A DNA stretch of 64,000 bases. Source: Actinokineospora terrae. GTDB taxonomy: Bacteria; Actinomycetota; Actinomycetes; Mycobacteriales; Pseudonocardiaceae. Position 1 is the stretch's first letter. Every line of letters begins with the position of its first letter. The notes under the pieces were generated by a model. The model saw only the letters and a program-made list of their open reading frames with translations. It was not told the origin of the DNA and made no database searches. Below are positions 18,826-31,989 of the stretch, in pieces. The stretch is taken from assembly GCF_900111175.1 (NCBI RefSeq), contig NZ_FOGI01000004.1, forward strand, positions 248,001 to 312,000, read 5' to 3'. The position numbers and the translations under genes were made by a program.

Positions 18826-19479
18826 TTGTCGTTCCTGATCCGGGTGCAGCTCCCGGACAGCCCGGGCACCCTGGGCGCGGTCGCGACCGCGCTGGGCGCC
18901 ATCGGTGCGGACATCCTCAGCGTCGACGTGGTGGAACGCGCGGGTGGGGTCGCCATCGACGACCTGGTGGTCGAGCTGCCCGGCGGCAGGCTGCCGGACG
19001 TGCTGATCACCGCGGCCGAGTCGATCCCCGGGGTCGAGGTGGACGCGGTGCGCCCGTACGCGGGCCTGCTCGACACACACCGCGAGCTGGAACTGGTCGA
19101 AGACGTCGCGGCCGACCCGCGCGACGGCCTGGCCATCTTCGCCGCGGGCGTCCCGAAGATCATCCGATCGGGGTGGGCGCTGATCGTCGCCGCCACCGCC
19201 GAGGGCGCCACCCGGCTGGCGGCCAGCACCGCCGCGCCCGACATCCAGACCATCACCCTGCCGTGGCTCCCGCTGGCCAGGGCCACCGTCCTCGACGGCG
19301 AGGAGTCGTGGGTGCCCGCGACCTGGCGCGAGCTCGGCACCGAACTGGCGGCGACGCCGCTGGGCAAGCCGGACCGGGTCCTGCTCGTCGGCCGCCCCGG
19401 TGGCCCGATGTTCCGCGCGGCCGAGGTGGCCCGGCTGGCCCACCTGGCGGGCATCGTCGCGGTAGTCCTACCGGATTGA
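18826..19479 (+). CDS. ACT-domain amino-acid-binding protein
   Basis: A 217-residue protein with an N-terminal ACT domain ([50 protein letters not shown]) and a second domain containing [19 protein letters not shown] and [20 protein letters not shown]. It corresponds in position and architecture to M. tuberculosis Rv3013, divergent from gatC and near ligA. It probably senses a small molecule; no ligand is known to me. A TTG start is preferred because a perfect GGAGG lies 8 nt upstream and homologues begin at this point. An in-frame GTG at 18808 would place GGAGG inside the gene. The 3' end, including the stop codon, is tandemly duplicated downstream. Confidence 0.82.
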   Translation: MSFLIRVQLPDSPGTLGAVATALGAIGADILSVDVVERAGGVAIDDLVVELPGGRLPDVLITAAESIPGVEVDAVRPYAGLLDTHRELELVEDVAADPRDGLAIFAAGVPKIIRSGWALIVAATAEGATRLAASTAAPDIQTITLPWLPLARATVLDGEESWVPATWRELGTELAATPLGKPDRVLLVGRPGGPMFRAAEVARLAHLAGIVAVVLPD

Positions 19480-19572
19480 CAGAGCGGTAGTCCTACCGGA
19501 TTGACAGAGCGGTGGTCCTGCCGGAGTGACGGTCCTGCCAGGTTGGTCAGGGCGGTAGTGCTACCGGGTTGA
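19461..19572 (+). repeat. 25-bp tandem repeats with GGTAG-N2-CTACC palindromes
   Basis: Two perfect 25-bp copies (19461-19485 and 19486-19510) are followed by diverged or truncated copies to about 19572. The first copy overlaps the last codons and stop of the ACT gene. The unit begins with the palindrome GGTAGTCCTACC, which recurs at 19461, 19486 and, as GGTAGTGCTACC, at 19554. A variant GGTGGTCCTGCC lies at 19511. The array fills the 93-bp gap between convergent genes and could form several small hairpins. Confidence 0.9.
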
Positions 19573-20319
19573 TCAGGACTGGACCGCGGTCCGCTCCAGC
19601 GCCGCCCGCACCAGGGCCGCGTTGTCGGCGGCCGGGCTTCCGTCTGGCAGGCGGAGGGTGTCCTCCAGGCCGATGCGAGTCGCCAGGCCGCGGTGGACGG
19701 CCGCGGTGAGCACGGGCCAGGTGGAGGCCTCCTCGCCGTGCAGCAGGACCGGCAGCGGCACCCAGTCCAGGGCGTCCAGGAGAGGCTCCGGCTCGGCGTC
19801 GGGGCGCACCTCGGCCAGGACCCGGATCGCGGCCGGTGGGATGCCCTGGGCGCGGAGGGTGGCCGCGGCGGGCGGGTCGAAGACGCCCAACTCGACCGCG
19901 ACGCCCGCCGAGTGCAGGGCCGCGCAGACCTCCCACCAGCGGTCCTCGTGGACGTTGACCGAGGCGAAGTCGGGACGTCCGGCGGCCAGACCGGTCCAGG
20001 CGGCGACTAGAGCGGCTCGACGACGTGGGTCCGGTACGACCCAGGCGCCGGTGGTGACGCCAACGGTGGCGGTTGGCACTGCCGCGCGGACAGCGGCCAC
20101 GGTGGCGGCCAGTTCGGACCCGAGCAGCGTCGTGCGGCCGGTGGCGTCCCGCGGGTGCAGGTGCACCGCGGTGACCCCGAGCGCGGCGACATCAGCAGCG
20201 GCTGACGCCACCTGCGCCGCGGTCACCGGGACGACGGGGTGGTCGGCGGGTGAGCGCTCGCCGTTGAGGCACGCCTGGAGCTCCACCGGGCCAGTGAAGC
20301 AGAGGCCGAGGGTCTCCAC
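19573..20319 (-). CDS. BKACE-family (DUF849) beta-keto acid cleavage enzyme
   Basis: A 248-residue TIM-barrel protein of the beta-keto acid cleavage family, whose members condense a beta-keto acid with acetyl-CoA to make a CoA ester and acetoacetate. The metal-binding HLHPRDATGR is at about residue 53, ASVNVHEDRWWEVC near 118, and the late strand VLLHGEEASTWPVL then RIGLEDTLRLPDG. The family is functionally broad, so the substrate cannot be assigned; no lysine fermentation genes are nearby. It is shorter than typical members (about 270-310 residues). The neighbouring GNAT gene lies 70 nt upstream on the same strand. Confidence 0.8.
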   Translation of the reverse strand: METLGLCFTGPVELQACLNGERSPADHPVVPVTAAQVASAAADVAALGVTAVHLHPRDATGRTTLLGSELAATVAAVRAAVPTATVGVTTGAWVVPDPRRRAALVAAWTGLAAGRPDFASVNVHEDRWWEVCAALHSAGVAVELGVFDPPAAATLRAQGIPPAAIRVLAEVRPDAEPEPLLDALDWVPLPVLLHGEEASTWPVLTAAVHRGLATRIGLEDTLRLPDGSPAADNAALVRAALERTAVQS

Positions 20320-20390
20320 CTGTTGCCACTAGCCCGGATGGACGCACGCGGGACGACTGTCCCGCCCAGGACACACCGCAGGTAGGGCGC

Positions 20391-20900
20391 TCACACGTCC
20401 AGGGTGTAAGCGATGAGTTGGACCTCGGGGCCCGGGTGCCAGTCGCGGCTGGGTAAGCGGGCGAAGCCGAGGCGTTCGTAGAGCCGGTGTGCCGGGGACA
20501 ACGCTGCCGGGCTGCACAGGACTACCCGTTCCAGGCCCAGCTCGCGGGCTCTTGCGATAACCGCGCGCACCAGCAACTCCCCCACTCCCCTGCCGCGCGC
20601 GGGGGCGGCGACGGCGAGCATGCGGAGTTCCAGTTCGCCCGCGCGGGAGATCTCGGCGAACGGGGTGCCGGGCAGCGCGACCGTGACCGTACCGAGCAGA
20701 CACCCCTCCCGGTTCGCGGCCACCAGCAGCTCGGCCGACCGCATCCGCGCCTCGGCGTCGGCCAGCAGCGTCGCGTACCCGGACCCGCCCCCGTCCCCCG
20801 GGTACCCGACCGCCCGGTACGCCTCCACGGTCAGCGCACCGACCCGCCGCACCTCGTCCGACCGCGCCTGGCGCACCACCAGGTCAGCCACCTCAGCCAC
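20391..20900 (-). CDS. GNAT-family N-acetyltransferase
   Basis: A 169-residue GNAT protein. The acetyl-CoA-binding motif A is LRMLAVAAPARGRGVGELLVRAVIARARELGL, with the RGRGVG loop contacting the pyrophosphate. The C-terminal LSPAHRLYERLGFARLPSRDW is motif B. The substrate is unknown. The GTG start follows GGAGG by 6-7 nt, deciding it over longer frames. Downstream on the same strand is the BKACE-like gene; upstream is a 460-bp gene-free interval after ligA. Confidence 0.88.
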   Translation of the reverse strand: MAEVADLVVRQARSDEVRRVGALTVEAYRAVGYPGDGGGSGYATLLADAEARMRSAELLVAANREGCLLGTVTVALPGTPFAEISRAGELELRMLAVAAPARGRGVGELLVRAVIARARELGLERVVLCSPAALSPAHRLYERLGFARLPSRDWHPGPEVQLIAYTLDV

Positions 20901-21361
20901 GCCTCGCCTCCCACGTTCGTCGTGTCGTCCCGGTGGGACCCCCGGCGCCGGGTTCGACGCGGGAAACCCACCGGACTCCTCCGACGCCCCAGCCCGCGCG
21001 CGGTTGCCTGTCCCGCGCGCCGACCGGTCCGACCGGATCCGGTCGGCGCACCTGCGCGCGCGACCGGCCACTCACCCCATCCCGGACCGTCGACTCCGAC
21101 CGTGCCCCAGCCAGATCCCCCTCCGCCCGCCGACACCGGGCCGCAGCACCGGCCCGCTCCCCCCACCCTGCCAAGGGATCGCGACCCTGCCAACCACCCG
21201 GCACAGCGGATTCGCGACGCGTTGCGGTGGGCGCACCGGTGGCCGAACACCGCTGTCCACCGCGCTCACACGGATGGCCCAGCACGGGAGCGTTCCCGTA
21301 CGCGCGGGTACCCGGCGCGCGGGAAAAAGGTTGACTGCGCAACCCTTCCGACTGGACGCGA
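20901..21361. other. Gene-free interval with a large palindrome
   Basis: No gene is supported between ligA and the GNAT gene; the open frames are low-complexity Arg/Pro/Ala translations. A perfect 18-bp palindrome CCGACCGGATCCGGTCGG lies at 21029-21046, and its right arm can instead pair with an upstream copy (GCGCCGACCGG at 21017-21027 with CCGGTCGGCGC at 21039-21049). It is either a terminator for ligA transcripts or an operator for the GNAT gene; neither can be decided from sequence. Confidence 0.5.
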
Positions 21362-24207
<2,846 letters not shown>

Positions 24208-24241
24208 CCGCCCATCTTGGCCTAGCCCGCATGTGCGCCGC

Positions 24242-24984
24242 CTAGCCCGAGCGCAGGACGGCTGAGAGCACGTCGTGGTTGAGGCGGGAGATCGTGGATA
24301 GCGGGATGCCCTTGGGGCAGACGGCTGTGCACTCCCCGGTGAGTGTGCAACCGCCGAAGCCGAGGTCGTCCTGGGTCTCCACCATGTCGCGCGCGCGGGT
24401 GTACCGCTCGGGCTGCCCTTGCGGGAGAACGCCGAGGTGGGTGGCCTTGGCGGCGGTGAACAGCATCGAGGAGCCGTTGGGGCACGCGGCGACGCAGGCA
24501 CCGCAGCCGATGCAGGCGGCGGCCTCGAAGGCGGTGTCGGCGTCGGGTTTGGGCACCGGGAGGGCGTGCGCGTCCGGGGCGGCACCGGCCCGGGTGGAGA
24601 TGTAGCCGCCCGCCTCGATGACGCGGTCGAGGGCGGTGCGGTCGACGACGAGGTCCCGCAGGACGGGGAACGGCGCGGCCCGCCAGGGTTCGACCACGAT
24701 CGGGTCGGCCGGGTCGAACTGGCGCATGTGCAGCTGGCAGGTCGTGGTCGCCTTGCCCGGGCCGTGCGCGACGCCGTCGATCATGACGCCGCAGGCGCCG
24801 CAGATGCCTTCGCGGCAGTCGTGGTCGAAGGCGACGGGATCGTCGCCTTCGAGTTGGAGTCGTTCGTTGAGGACGTCGAGCATCTCCAGGAACGACATCT
24901 CAGCAGTGACGCCATCGATCTCGTAGTCGACGAGCTGTCCCTTGGCTGTTGGGCCTGTCTGTCGCCAGACCCGCACTCGGTACC

Positions 24985-24988
<4 letters not shown>
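24242..24988 (-). CDS. sdhB: Succinate dehydrogenase/fumarate reductase iron-sulfur subunit
   Basis: SdhB passes electrons from the flavin in SdhA to the quinone site through [2Fe-2S], [4Fe-4S] and [3Fe-4S] clusters. The first cluster motif is [15 protein letters not shown] with a later CQLHM; the ferredoxin-like motifs are [18 protein letters not shown] and [20 protein letters not shown]. At 248 residues it is the short type found with single-subunit cytochrome b partners. The start overlaps sdhA by 4 nt. It is the last of the three genes in the sdhC-sdhA-sdhB operon. Confidence 0.96.
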
Positions 24989-26913
<1,925 letters not shown>

Positions 26914-26917
26914 TGCG

Positions 26918-27613
26918 TCACCTCACGATTCCGAAGAGGACGGCATACGGCACGGACAAGAACCCGACGGTGATGCCAACGGACACGACCAGCGCCATCA
27001 CACTGGAAGCGCCGGGGGCACGGCCAAGGCTGCGTAGTGCGCTCCACATCCCGTGGCGCAGGTGCAGGCCTAGAGCGACAACGGCGAGGGTGTAGGCCGC
27101 CACGACGTACCAGTGTTGGAAGTCGGCGATGACATTGGCGTGGATCTGCCCCTCGACACCGTGCGGGTTCAGCACGCCCGCGGTGAGGTCGAGCAGGTGG
27201 TAGACCACGAACAGGGCGATGATCACCCCGCCCCACCGCATGGTCCGCGCCGCGTACCCGCCCTGGACCCTCGGCCGCCGCGCGTACCCCACCGGCCTGG
27301 CCCTGGCCGCGCGCCGGGCGAGCTGGATGGCGGCGGTCATGTGCAGGACCACGGCGAGCAGCAGCACCACGCGGATCACCCACACGAACCCGCCGTGGCC
27401 CAGCACCGGGGCGAGCAGTCGGCGCAGGAAGACGCCGTAGCCGTCGATGTCGCCGAGGAAGATCGTCAGGTTGCCCACCATGTGCGCGACCACGTAGGCG
27501 AGCAGGATGCCGCCGGTGACCGCCATCACGGCCTTCTTGCCCACCGTCGACGACCACAGCCTGCGCGGGAACCCTTGCCTGCCAAGCGATCCGCGCTGAA
27601 GGGTCAGAGCCAT
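26918..27613 (-). CDS. sdhC: Succinate dehydrogenase cytochrome b subunit
   Basis: A 231-residue membrane protein with five predicted helices, including [86 protein letters not shown] and [21 protein letters not shown]. His residues within these helices (AHMVGN, VLHMTAA, YHLLDL, LHLRHG) are suitable di-heme ligands. This is the class with one large cytochrome b subunit replacing SdhC and SdhD. It leads the operon; TAGCGT ends 6 nt upstream of the ATG, suggesting a leaderless transcript. A divergent LysR-type regulator gene starts 72 nt away. Confidence 0.93.
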   Translation of the reverse strand: MALTLQRGSLGRQGFPRRLWSSTVGKKAVMAVTGGILLAYVVAHMVGNLTIFLGDIDGYGVFLRRLLAPVLGHGGFVWVIRVVLLLAVVLHMTAAIQLARRAARARPVGYARRPRVQGGYAARTMRWGGVIIALFVVYHLLDLTAGVLNPHGVEGQIHANVIADFQHWYVVAAYTLAVVALGLHLRHGMWSALRSLGRAPGASSVMALVVSVGITVGFLSVPYAVLFGIVR

Positions 27614-27684
27614 GCCCCCACGCTAGGAGTGCACTCGACAAGTCGTCCAATACATGAATCGGCTCAGCTCGATAGCCTGGGGCT
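27614..27684. promoter_or_regulatory. Divergent sdhC/LysR promoter region
   Basis: The 71-bp gap carries both starts. For sdhC, TAGCGT lies at 27620-27625. For the regulator, TAGCCT lies at 27673-27678, 6 nt before its ATG. A palindrome AGTGCACT (27629-27636) sits between them and an inverted repeat ATAGCC-TGG-GGCTAT overlaps the regulator start. Such layouts usually allow a LysR protein to control both genes, here by inference. Confidence 0.5.
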
Positions 27685-28611
27685 ATGACGCTGCAGCAGC
27701 TCGTGTACTTCCTGGCCGTGGCCCAGACGCGGCACTTCACGCGCGCGGCCCAGCGGGCACATGTGGCGCAGCCCTCACTGAGCAAGCAGATCTCCAGCCT
27801 GGAGGCGGAGTTGGGCGCGGCCCTGTTCACCCGCGCGAGGGGCAACGTCGCTCTTACCGCGGCGGGCGAGGCACTCCTACCGATCGCCAAACGCATCTTG
27901 TCCGATGTGGACTCGGCCAGGTTGGAGGTCGCGGAACTGGTCGGCCTCAGGCAAGGGCGGATCCGCCTCGGCGCGACACCGAGCGTGTGTGTGGGCGTCC
28001 TAGCCGACGTCCTTCGGCGCTATCACGATCGTTACCCCGGTATCCGGTTGCAGGTCGAGGAGAGCGGCTCCCGTGACCTGACATCCGCGCTGCTGGGGGG
28101 CGAACTGGATCTGGCGCTGCTGATCGTTCCGCCGCAGGGTGTCGAGTCAGCGCTAACCATGACCCCTGTGCTGCGCGAGCACCTCATGGTGGCGTCGTCG
28201 GCGGCGGAGGCAGCCCTACCGGGCACTGTTCGGCTGGAGTCGCTTCGCGACCGGCCGATGGTCATGTTCCGCAGCGGTTATGACCTACGGGAGACCACCC
28301 TGCACGCCTGCCGGGAGGTCGGGTTCGAACCGACGCTGGCGGTGGAGGGCGGCGAGATGGACGCCGTGCTGCGGTTCGTGGAGGCCGGACTGGGCGTGGC
28401 GCTGGTGCCGAGCCTGGTGCTACCGGGCCGCCCTGGTCTGCGCGCGACTCCGTTGGCGAGCCCACCCATCCGCCGCACGATCGCCCTCGCGCACCGCACC
28501 GACACCCCACCGACAGCCGCGGCCCGGGCGTTCCGGTCGACGCTGTTCGGGCACATCGACGCTCTAGTCGCGGCCAACGCCCTGCCGCCGGGTGTCGAAC
28601 CGCTGCGGTAG
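27685..28611 (+). CDS. LysR-family transcriptional regulator
   Basis: The 308-residue protein starts MTLQQLVYFLAVAQTRHFTRAAQRAHVAQPSLSKQISSLEAELGAALFTR, the winged-helix domain of LysR regulators (residues 1-60). The rest is the periplasmic-binding-like effector domain with GRIRLGATPSV near 92 and VEAGLGVALVPSLVLPG near 233. Because it faces sdhCAB, control of succinate dehydrogenase is the obvious hypothesis; the effector is unknown. The ATG lies 6 nt after a -10-like TAGCCT. The TAG stop falls inside the palindrome GGTAGGGCTACC, which also holds the stop of the convergent neighbour. Confidence 0.93.
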   Translation: MTLQQLVYFLAVAQTRHFTRAAQRAHVAQPSLSKQISSLEAELGAALFTRARGNVALTAAGEALLPIAKRILSDVDSARLEVAELVGLRQGRIRLGATPSVCVGVLADVLRRYHDRYPGIRLQVEESGSRDLTSALLGGELDLALLIVPPQGVESALTMTPVLREHLMVASSAAEAALPGTVRLESLRDRPMVMFRSGYDLRETTLHACREVGFEPTLAVEGGEMDAVLRFVEAGLGVALVPSLVLPGRPGLRATPLASPPIRRTIALAHRTDTPPTAAARAFRSTLFGHIDALVAANALPPGVEPLR

Positions 28612-28618
28612 GGCTACC
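28607..28618. repeat. GGTAG-N2-CTACC palindrome at a shared gene end
   Basis: GGTAGGGCTACC contains TAG on both strands: the stop codon of the LysR gene on plus and of the MetE-like gene on minus. It is one of eight matches to this 12-mer pattern in the window. The two genes are separated by only two bases. Confidence 0.85.
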
Positions 28619-29651
28619 AGCCCTCCGGTGGCTCCATGAACGCCTTGCCGGTATCGCGCACGAGGGACATGGCGCGGCGCGCCCAGGTCTCCGTGGCGCC
28701 CGCCATGCCGCACGTCGGTGTGGCCACGGCGCGGTCGGCCAGGATGGACCGCCCGAAGCCGAGCCGGTCGGTCAGCCGGAACGCCTGGCCCGCCACGTCG
28801 CGCAGGGCGACCGGCTTGCCGGGGTCGGTGCTGGGCACGACCCCGAGGAACAGCACGGTGCCCGAGTCCCACACCTCCCCGATCTCGTCCCACGCCGCCG
28901 CGCCCGCCTTGGCCAGCAGCGCTACGTCGAAGGCGATCGCGTCGGCGCCCGCGGAGCGCAGCAGCGCGAACGGCGGCCTCGACGCGCAGCAGTGGATCAC
29001 CACGGGCTGCCCGGTCGCGGCCTTGGCTGCCTCGACGACCGCGCCGAGCACGTCCCTGGCTTCGGGTTCGGCGATCGCGCGCACCGTGCCGTACCCCGAT
29101 GGGGTGGGCAGCGCCCCGGCGAGCACGGTCGGCAGGCCCGGCTCGTCGAGCTGCACGACCACCTCGGTGCCCAGCCGCCTGCGCACCTCCGCGACGTGCC
29201 TGGTCAGGCCCTCGCCGAGGGACTCGGTGAACTCCCGCAGCGCGCCGCGGTCGGTCAGCACCCGGTGCCCGCGCGGTAGCTCCAACCCCGACGTGAGCGT
29301 CCACGGACCCGCGAGCTGCACCTTCACCACCGGGGGCGGCGTGCCGAGCCGCTCCACGGCCTCCTCGATGGCGTCGAGGTCGCGGCGGATGTGGTCCGTC
29401 GCCCGCCGGTGGTCGATACCCGGGTGCGCGGCCACGCGGTAGCCAGAGGGAACCAGCTCGATGGCGAGGTCTACGAGCAACGCCGCCGTGCGACCGAGCA
29501 TGTCCGCGCCGAGTCCACGCGCGGGGAGCTCGGGTAGGTGCGGTAGGTCTGGCAGTTCCCCGAGGACGGTGGCAGCGGCCTCGACGGGGTCTGTCCCAGG
29601 CAGCGAGCCGATCCCGGTAGCGCTACCGGGCGGCCAGGGTGCGGTGCTCAC
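28614..29651 (-). CDS. MetE-like (cobalamin-independent methionine synthase family) protein
   Basis: A 345-residue protein of the UROD/MetE-like fold. It has an N-terminal GIGSLPGTDPVEAAATVLGELPDLPHLPELPARG, KVQLAGPWTLTSGLELPRG, VVQLDEPGLPTVLAG and the zinc-ligand-like segment GQPVVIHCCASRPP, then a late Cys in ATPTCGMAGATE. It is much shorter than full MetE (about 750 residues), lacking the N-terminal half, so folate-dependent methionine synthesis is uncertain. Members of this size occur near ligA and mnmA in Corynebacteriales. The GTG start lacks a clear SD. A GGTAGCGCTACC palindrome at 29616-29627 encodes GSAT in its N-terminus. Confidence 0.85.
   Translation of the reverse strand: MSTAPWPPGSATGIGSLPGTDPVEAAATVLGELPDLPHLPELPARGLGADMLGRTAALLVDLAIELVPSGYRVAAHPGIDHRRATDHIRRDLDAIEEAVERLGTPPPVVKVQLAGPWTLTSGLELPRGHRVLTDRGALREFTESLGEGLTRHVAEVRRRLGTEVVVQLDEPGLPTVLAGALPTPSGYGTVRAIAEPEARDVLGAVVEAAKAATGQPVVIHCCASRPPFALLRSAGADAIAFDVALLAKAGAAAWDEIGEVWDSGTVLFLGVVPSTDPGKPVALRDVAGQAFRLTDRLGFGRSILADRAVATPTCGMAGATETWARRAMSLVRDTGKAFMEPPEGW
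29616..29627. repeat. GGTAG-N2-CTACC palindrome inside a gene
   Basis: A perfect palindrome GGTAGCGCTACC lies inside the MetE-like gene about 10 codons from its start, read as GSAT in that frame. It is the same 12-mer as at 36281. Confidence 0.85.
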
Positions 29652-29715
29652 GGGAGCAGTCTGGTGGATCGCCTCCGGGCGCCCCACACCACCGGCCCGA
29701 TTAGCATCGGTGGGC

Positions 29716-30609
29716 GTGGACCACACCGATGTCGCCGCGGCAGCGGGGCGGATAGCTCCCCACGCCCGCCACACCCCGATCCTGCGCACCGAACTGGACG
29801 GTCGTCCCCTGGTGCTGAAGCTGGAACACCTGCAACGCACGGGATCGTTCAAACTGCGGGGCGCCCTCAACGCGCTGCTCGGCGGACCGCGTCCTACGCA
29901 CGTCGTGACGGCCTCCGGAGGTAACCACGGCCTGGCAGTCGCGACCGCCGCACGCCTCTTGGACCTACCGGCGACGGTCTATGTCCCAGAACGCGCACCC
30001 GAGTCGAAGACGCGCCGCATCGAGGCGGCCGGGGCGAAGTTGGTGCGGCACGGTAGCGCCTACGCGGAGGCCGCCGCGGCGGCGTTGACCGAGGCGTCCA
30101 CCAGTGGTGCGCGATATGTGCCCGCCTACGACGACCCACTGGTGATCGCGGGCCAGGGGACGTGCGCGGCGGAGGTCGTCGCGGACGCGCCGGAGGTCGA
30201 CGCCCTCGTCGTCGCGGTCGGCGGTGGCGGATTGGCTGCCGGCACCGTGCTGGGCGCGGGCGGCCGGTCGGTCGTTCTGGTGGAACCCGAGAACTGCCAG
30301 GCGATGCACGACGCGCTGGCCGCGGGTACACCGGTCGACTCGGTGGTGGACTCAGTGGCCGCGTCCGCGTTGGGTGCCACGCGCGTGGGGGCGCTGCCGT
30401 TCGAGGTAGTGCGCTCCGGCGACACGCGGTCGGTATTGGTCACCGACGGGGAACTGCTGGCCGCGCGGGACCTGCTGTGGGAGGAGTTCCGGATCGCGGT
30501 CGAGCCCGCGGCCGCGGTGCCCTTGGCGGCCTGGTTGGCCGGACGGGTCGAGGCAGATCTACCTTGCCTGGTCGTGTGCGGGGCCAACAGCGAGTGGATC
30601 CCCGCCTAG
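29716..30609 (+). CDS. Threonine/serine dehydratase-like PLP enzyme
   Basis: The 297-residue protein belongs to fold-type II PLP enzymes that deaminate or racemise threonine and serine. The Schiff-base Lys is in GSFKLRGALNAL near residue 48; ASGGNHGLAVATAARLL and the phosphate-binding VAVGGGGLAAGTVLG follow the family pattern. No C-terminal ACT-like regulatory domain is present, so this is not the biosynthetic IlvA type; a catabolic dehydratase or serine racemase is possible. The GTG start lies 8 nt after TAGCAT without an SD. Several CTACC-containing Leu-Pro pairs use the rare CTA codon. A long hairpin follows the stop codon. Confidence 0.87.
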   Translation: MDHTDVAAAAGRIAPHARHTPILRTELDGRPLVLKLEHLQRTGSFKLRGALNALLGGPRPTHVVTASGGNHGLAVATAARLLDLPATVYVPERAPESKTRRIEAAGAKLVRHGSAYAEAAAAALTEASTSGARYVPAYDDPLVIAGQGTCAAEVVADAPEVDALVVAVGGGGLAAGTVLGAGGRSVVLVEPENCQAMHDALAAGTPVDSVVDSVAASALGATRVGALPFEVVRSGDTRSVLVTDGELLAARDLLWEEFRIAVEPAAAVPLAAWLAGRVEADLPCLVVCGANSEWIPA

Positions 30610-30623
30610 ACCTGGACCCCGGC

Positions 30624-30664
30624 GGCTGGGTGGGTGGGCCCGCCACACCACCACCCACCCAGCC
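30624..30664. terminator. Bidirectional terminator between convergent genes
   Basis: GGCTGGGTGGGTGG and CCACCCACCCAGCC form a perfect 14-bp stem around a 13-nt loop. It ends the dehydratase gene on plus and the ABC-permease operon on minus. Confidence 0.85.
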
Positions 30665-30669
30665 TGGGG

Positions 30670-31989
30670 TTAAGCCCGCATGACGGTGGCGATCGGGATC
30701 CGCGCCGCGCGGATCGCCGGGAACAGTCCACCGAGGACACCCGCGACCAGACCGGCCGCCACCCCGGCCACCCCCGCTTCCCAGGGGAACTCCACGTTCT
30801 GCAGCGTGGGCCGGTTGGCGCCGAAGACCTGGCCCGCGGCTTCCAGGCCGACGACTCCCACCGCGATCGCCGCCGCGGCGGTGAGCAAGCCGATGATGAG
30901 GGTCTCCGCCAGCACGATCCCCGCCAGCAGGAGCCGGGGCGTGCCCACGGCTCGGCGCAGCGCGAACTCCTCCACCCGCTCACCGACCGTCGCCAGGCCG
31001 ACGTTGAGGATGCCCGCCACGCCGATGAGCAGCACGAGCGCCGCCATCCCGTAGAAGATCCACTTCATCATGTCCAGCTGGCCGCCGATGCGCTCGCGGG
31101 AGTCGACCGTGTGGGTGTAGATCTGGCCCGCCAGCTCGGGGCCGAGCTTGGCGCGCAGGGCGGGCGTGATCGAGGCCGACGCCTGCGGCGTCATCAGGAT
31201 CCCCATGCTCTGCGCGGCGTTCGAGGTCTCCGGGAGCCAGCGCAGCAGCTCGTCGGCCCGGACGTAGGCCGTGGGCTGGGAACTGCCGTCGTGCACGGCG
31301 CCGACCACGCGCGGGGTCGGGTGCGGCGAGCCGGGGGACGGCTGGCTGCCACTGCCGCCGATGGTCATCTCGGCGGGCAACTGGTAGCGGGTGAACGCCT
31401 CCGCCGCCTCGCGGTTGAGGACCAGGCGCGGCGACATCGACGGCTGGCCGCCGAAGTCGAGCCAGCTGCCCGCCTCCAGCTGGAACGGCCGGAACTGGCG
31501 GATGTCGCCGGTGACGCCGACCACCAGCAGCTCGACGGCGTTGCCGCGCGGTGGCGGTTTGTCGTCCGAGACCTCGCTGTAGCAGTTGCCCCGGCCGTCG
31601 CAGACCATCTTCATCGCCGGGCCGCCCTGGTCGGCGTAGCGCAGCGGCACGCCGCCGGGGTTGACCGGCGTCAGGCCGGGCTCGCCGATGATCGCGCCGG
31701 TCGAGGTCGTCGCGACGGCACCCGGGTGCCCGGTCACCAGGTCGAGCACGGCGCTCACGGACTCGGTGCCCGGGGGCACGCCCACCACGACCGTGCCGTC
31801 CTTGCCCTCGTTCATCTCGATGTCGGCCAGCAGCGCGCGGTTGGCCAGCACCGAACTGGCCTGCACCGCGACGATCGCCAGCACACCGAGGAACAGGCTG
31901 ATCATCGACAGGAAGGTGCGCAGCTTGCGGGCGCGGATGCCCTGGCCGCCGATGACCACCGCGGAGCGGAGCCGCCCGGTGAGCGCCAT
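30670..31989 (-). CDS. MacB-type ABC transporter permease (FtsX fold)
   Basis: The 439-residue protein has the MacB/FtsX layout: one helix near residues 25-48 (LRTFLSMISLFLGVLAIVAVQ), a large extracytoplasmic domain from about 50 to 290, then three helices (WIFYGMAALVLLIGVAGILNVGL, AGIVLAETLIIGLLTAAAAIAVGVVG and AGVAGVAAGLVAGVLGGLFPAIRAARI). MacB permeases work by mechanotransmission, pushing substrates outward with an ATPase and adaptor. Those two partners lie immediately upstream with overlapping codons. The substrate is unknown; peptides or lipids are common. The ATG overlaps the ATPase stop by 1 nt. A Cys pair CDGRGNC lies in the external domain. Confidence 0.9.
   Translation of the reverse strand: MALTGRLRSAVVIGGQGIRARKLRTFLSMISLFLGVLAIVAVQASSVLANRALLADIEMNEGKDGTVVVGVPPGTESVSAVLDLVTGHPGAVATTSTGAIIGEPGLTPVNPGGVPLRYADQGGPAMKMVCDGRGNCYSEVSDDKPPPRGNAVELLVVGVTGDIRQFRPFQLEAGSWLDFGGQPSMSPRLVLNREAAEAFTRYQLPAEMTIGGSGSQPSPGSPHPTPRVVGAVHDGSSQPTAYVRADELLRWLPETSNAAQSMGILMTPQASASITPALRAKLGPELAGQIYTHTVDSRERIGGQLDMMKWIFYGMAALVLLIGVAGILNVGLATVGERVEEFALRRAVGTPRLLLAGIVLAETLIIGLLTAAAAIAVGVVGLEAAGQVFGANRPTLQNVEFPWEAGVAGVAAGLVAGVLGGLFPAIRAARIPIATVMRA

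Noticed and set aside
20933..21334. A 133-residue open frame between ligA and the GNAT gene
   Set aside because: Composition is Arg/Pro/Ala-rich without motifs, and the region contains a large palindrome. No ribosome-binding site is visible.
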